Assembly: GCA_905178155.1 (NCBI GenBank)
Contig: CAJINV010000002.1
Location: forward strand, 3,355,515-3,419,514
From: Amoebophrya sp. A120
Lineage: Eukaryota > Sar > Dinophyceae > Syndiniales > Amoebophryaceae
Reading direction: 5' to 3'
Length of the DNA: 64,000 nucleotides
Below, in pieces: positions 62,701 to 64,000 of the stretch (its first letter is position 1; every line of letters begins with the position of its first letter). The notes under the pieces are model-generated. The model saw only the letters and a list, made by a program, of their open reading frames with translations, searched no databases and was not told the DNA's origin. Position numbers and translations under genes: made by a program.

Positions 62701-64000
62701 ACTGGTGTGTGGTAAGGCCTGTTTCATCCTCGGTAGCTGCGCCAGCATTACAAATTTCATTTTCGTTCTGTATGCGATGAAGCAAATTACTTGAATTTGC
62801 AATGCATTTACAACTGCTTTAAGGGAATGCGATGAAAATTTTGCATTGCATAAGATTCTAGGCATGGTCGATGGGTTTGCGCGTCTGATGCCCCCGAAAA
62901 AGCGGTACGAGCACAAGCTGAACAAAACAAGCCGTGTCTCCGACATCACGAACAATCTTGGCTCGGGACAGTTTGGCCAGCAGCCCGGCAGCAATGCATC
63001 TTCTCCCGGTGGCGTTAGTGACACTTCTTCCGAAGACGACGTCGCGGCGACAGGCAGTGGCGAAAATGATGGGTCCGACGCCTCATCACAACAAAGCGAC
63101 AGTGAGAATGATCTGGGCTACGCACAAAGCGCGGAATTCGGCTCGCTCGAAAATGCGAAAAAAAAGAAACACAACTTACATGCGAAGAAAAAGAAAATCA
63201 TTGGTGCCAACGCAGACAAGAAAGCTGGCGGCGCTCCAAAAAAGAAGAAAACTACTGCGAAAGGGAAGAAAGCGGGGGCGCCGTCCGCAGAAACCTCTTC
63301 CGGTCAGGAAGAGGATGAGGAGGGAAAAAATGCTGACGGCGCATCAGTTTCTTCGGAGGCTGATGGCACAGGTGGAACCAACACCGACATGACCTCTGGC
63401 GACAGCGACATTAGCGAGGAACAACCGCATAAGAAAAAGGTGGTCAAGAAAAAGCTGGTCAAGAAAAAAGACAAGCAACCCGGCGCTCCTGGCGCAGTAG
63501 TTTCGACCCCGTCAACAGCCGCTGCTGCGGATCATGAATTAGACGCTATCAAGCAAGCCGAGGAAACGCTTTTGCAGGAGGCGAAAGCGGCTCTGGTAGA
63601 CGTGGGGTTCACGAAGTCGCAGACGGCGCAAATTGCCATGCGTATCGCCGGAGTCAAAGCGGAGGAGCTGCAATCGCAAAGCATGACGCTCACCGAGGAG
63701 GAAAGAGCGATCGCGGCGAAGGGCTTGGGCGGCGCGAGGATTGTTGATTTAACCGATCTCGTGGACGAGTTGGTGGCGCAAAAAGCCTCGTTTTTCGCAA
63801 AAACGCTATCGCCCGCCAGCACCCTGCAGTCGACGCGGATGAGCGCGGGAGGACAAGCTGTACCAATGTCGATGCTCGCCGGGCGGTGCATGACGGGGCA
63901 GCCCCTATCCACGCTGGCAAGCCGAGCGTCGGCAGTGCTCGCGCAACAGGGAGGTGCGGGCTCACCCTATAGAGATACTGTTGATGCAGCGCAGAAGAAG
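56777..64000 (+). CDS. Gene 4: Cys-rich membrane protein with PAN/apple-like segments (3' end outside window)
   Basis: Opens at ATG 56777 with a moderately hydrophobic N-terminal region, then a low-complexity acidic segment. The ectodomain is shorter than in genes 1-3. It has two Cys-rich segments resembling PAN/apple modules (YAQCLEGCNWRGWCTHFSL with QCTLYDDAAC; CEAQCNMVWNCQAVIQ with CKCLLFL), a Thr-rich mucin-like stalk split by an element, a transmembrane helix (CCCCVIIFLVFLLLAAVAGG, about 61231-61317) and the shared tail: AFLGAGMTPAYANALAKHM, LDFSTTEPERVGRMRYFL, RLETAGFSEKAANFIAAKL, Lys-rich linkers, ALVDVGFTKSQTAQIAMRIA, LGGARIVDLTDLVDELV. Open at the window edge. Four elements interrupt it, one holding a nested 1.9-kb insertion. 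Confidence 0.8.
58706..60802. mobile_element. IE-K element with nested GC-rich element
   Basis: Tips TATCCTGTGC / GCAGTTCATA. Flanks CCACG and CCACC (4/5). Removal rejoins a Thr-rich stalk in frame. Enlarged from about 150 bp to 2.1 kb by 58754-60696. Confidence 0.88.
58754..60696. mobile_element. GC-rich element, copy 2, inverted
   Basis: TIR GATGTTGTGCAACAACCTGA / TTGTTGCACAGCATC, flanked by TTA on both sides; the target was the IE-K internal motif GCATTACAAATC. Sequence is the reverse complement of copy 1 at 4702-6522, with small differences. No transposase seen. Confidence 0.85.
61482..61788. mobile_element. IE-F element
   Basis: Tips TATGGATGTG / CGCTTCCATA, flanked by AAGCA on both sides. 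Removal joins NALAK to QVVNLEH. Confidence 0.92.
61851..62109. mobile_element. IE-A element
   Basis: Tips TATCAAATG / CAGTTGATA, flanked by ACGGA on both sides. Removal joins PPQTE to HDMQIMRR, matching TEEHDKAILQPLG in gene 1. Confidence 0.94.
62638..62852. mobile_element. IE-K element
   Basis: Tips TATGCTCTGC / GCATTGCATA. Flanks AGACC and AGATT (3/5). Removal keeps frame: FGQKET to LGMVDGFARLMPP, matching VNLFMRMMPP in gene 1. Confidence 0.87.

Overview
This is a eukaryotic window. It holds four tandem, same-strand paralogous genes for large cysteine-rich membrane proteins (a fragment ending at 22632, then 24542-44247, 46090-55637, and 56777 past the window end). Their reading frames are broken 86 times by short transposon-like elements that must be removed to give protein. 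Elements bounded by inverted repeats and acting as introns without GT-AG ends recall the 'invasive intronic elements' described from parasitic dinoflagellates of the genus Amoebophrya (Syndiniales). That taxonomic placement is an inference from the style of the elements and from memory of that work; no marker gene is present.

Elements. Each begins TAT and ends ATA (rarely with one changed base) and carries terminal inverted repeats (TIRs). I group them by TIR: IE-A (TATCAAATGCAAAAATGTCT), IE-B (TATGGCGTTCTCAAACGTTA), IE-C (TATCAAAAGGAAAAATCCCC), IE-D (TATCCTGAGCAAAAACGTCC), IE-E (TATCGTGAGAAAAAA, plus a variant E3), IE-F (TATGGATGTGTCAGGATTGA), IE-G (TATGAGAGTGCACAACTCCC), IE-H (TATCCACAGTAAAT), IE-K (TATCCTGTGCAAAAGTATCG), IE-M (TATTACAATGAAAAATGC) and IE-N (TATCACACAGAAAAAAGC). 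Of the 84 elements with both ends defined, 52 are flanked by an exact 5-bp direct repeat, 18 by a 4/5 match, 11 by a 3/5 match and 3 by less. In every one of these, removing the element plus one copy of the 5-mer restores the frame, and where paralogues or module consensus can be compared it restores the expected protein. The elements make up about 27 kb of the 64 kb. None lies in the three intergenic gaps.

Proteins. From N to C terminus: a signal anchor and low-complexity acidic/Gln-rich stretch (genes 2-4), several Cys-rich extracellular modules, arrays of roughly 40-residue EGF-like modules (CxCxNGxxATGxxC...CxxC...GFxL...C), one transmembrane helix, then a cytoplasmic tail of repeated helical units (AGLSxxYAxxxAxQV and ALVDVGFxxxQAKxIA, UBA-like in appearance) joined by Lys-rich linkers. 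Ectodomains differ: gene 1 has a lectin-like RLCTSQEL segment and a CCP-like segment, gene 2 an F5/8C/fucolectin-like domain, gene 4 PAN/apple-like segments. A surface receptor or adhesin role is inferred.

Nested events: a 2.9-kb intron at 3959-6853 contains an element with TIR GTAGTGAGGTC, which contains a 1.8-kb GC-rich element with a TAA duplication. A second, inverted copy of the GC-rich element sits inside an IE-K in gene 4 with a TTA duplication. Two further introns (11363-12139 and 12190-13325) carry poly-A-tailed retro-insertions with 12- and 17-bp target duplications.
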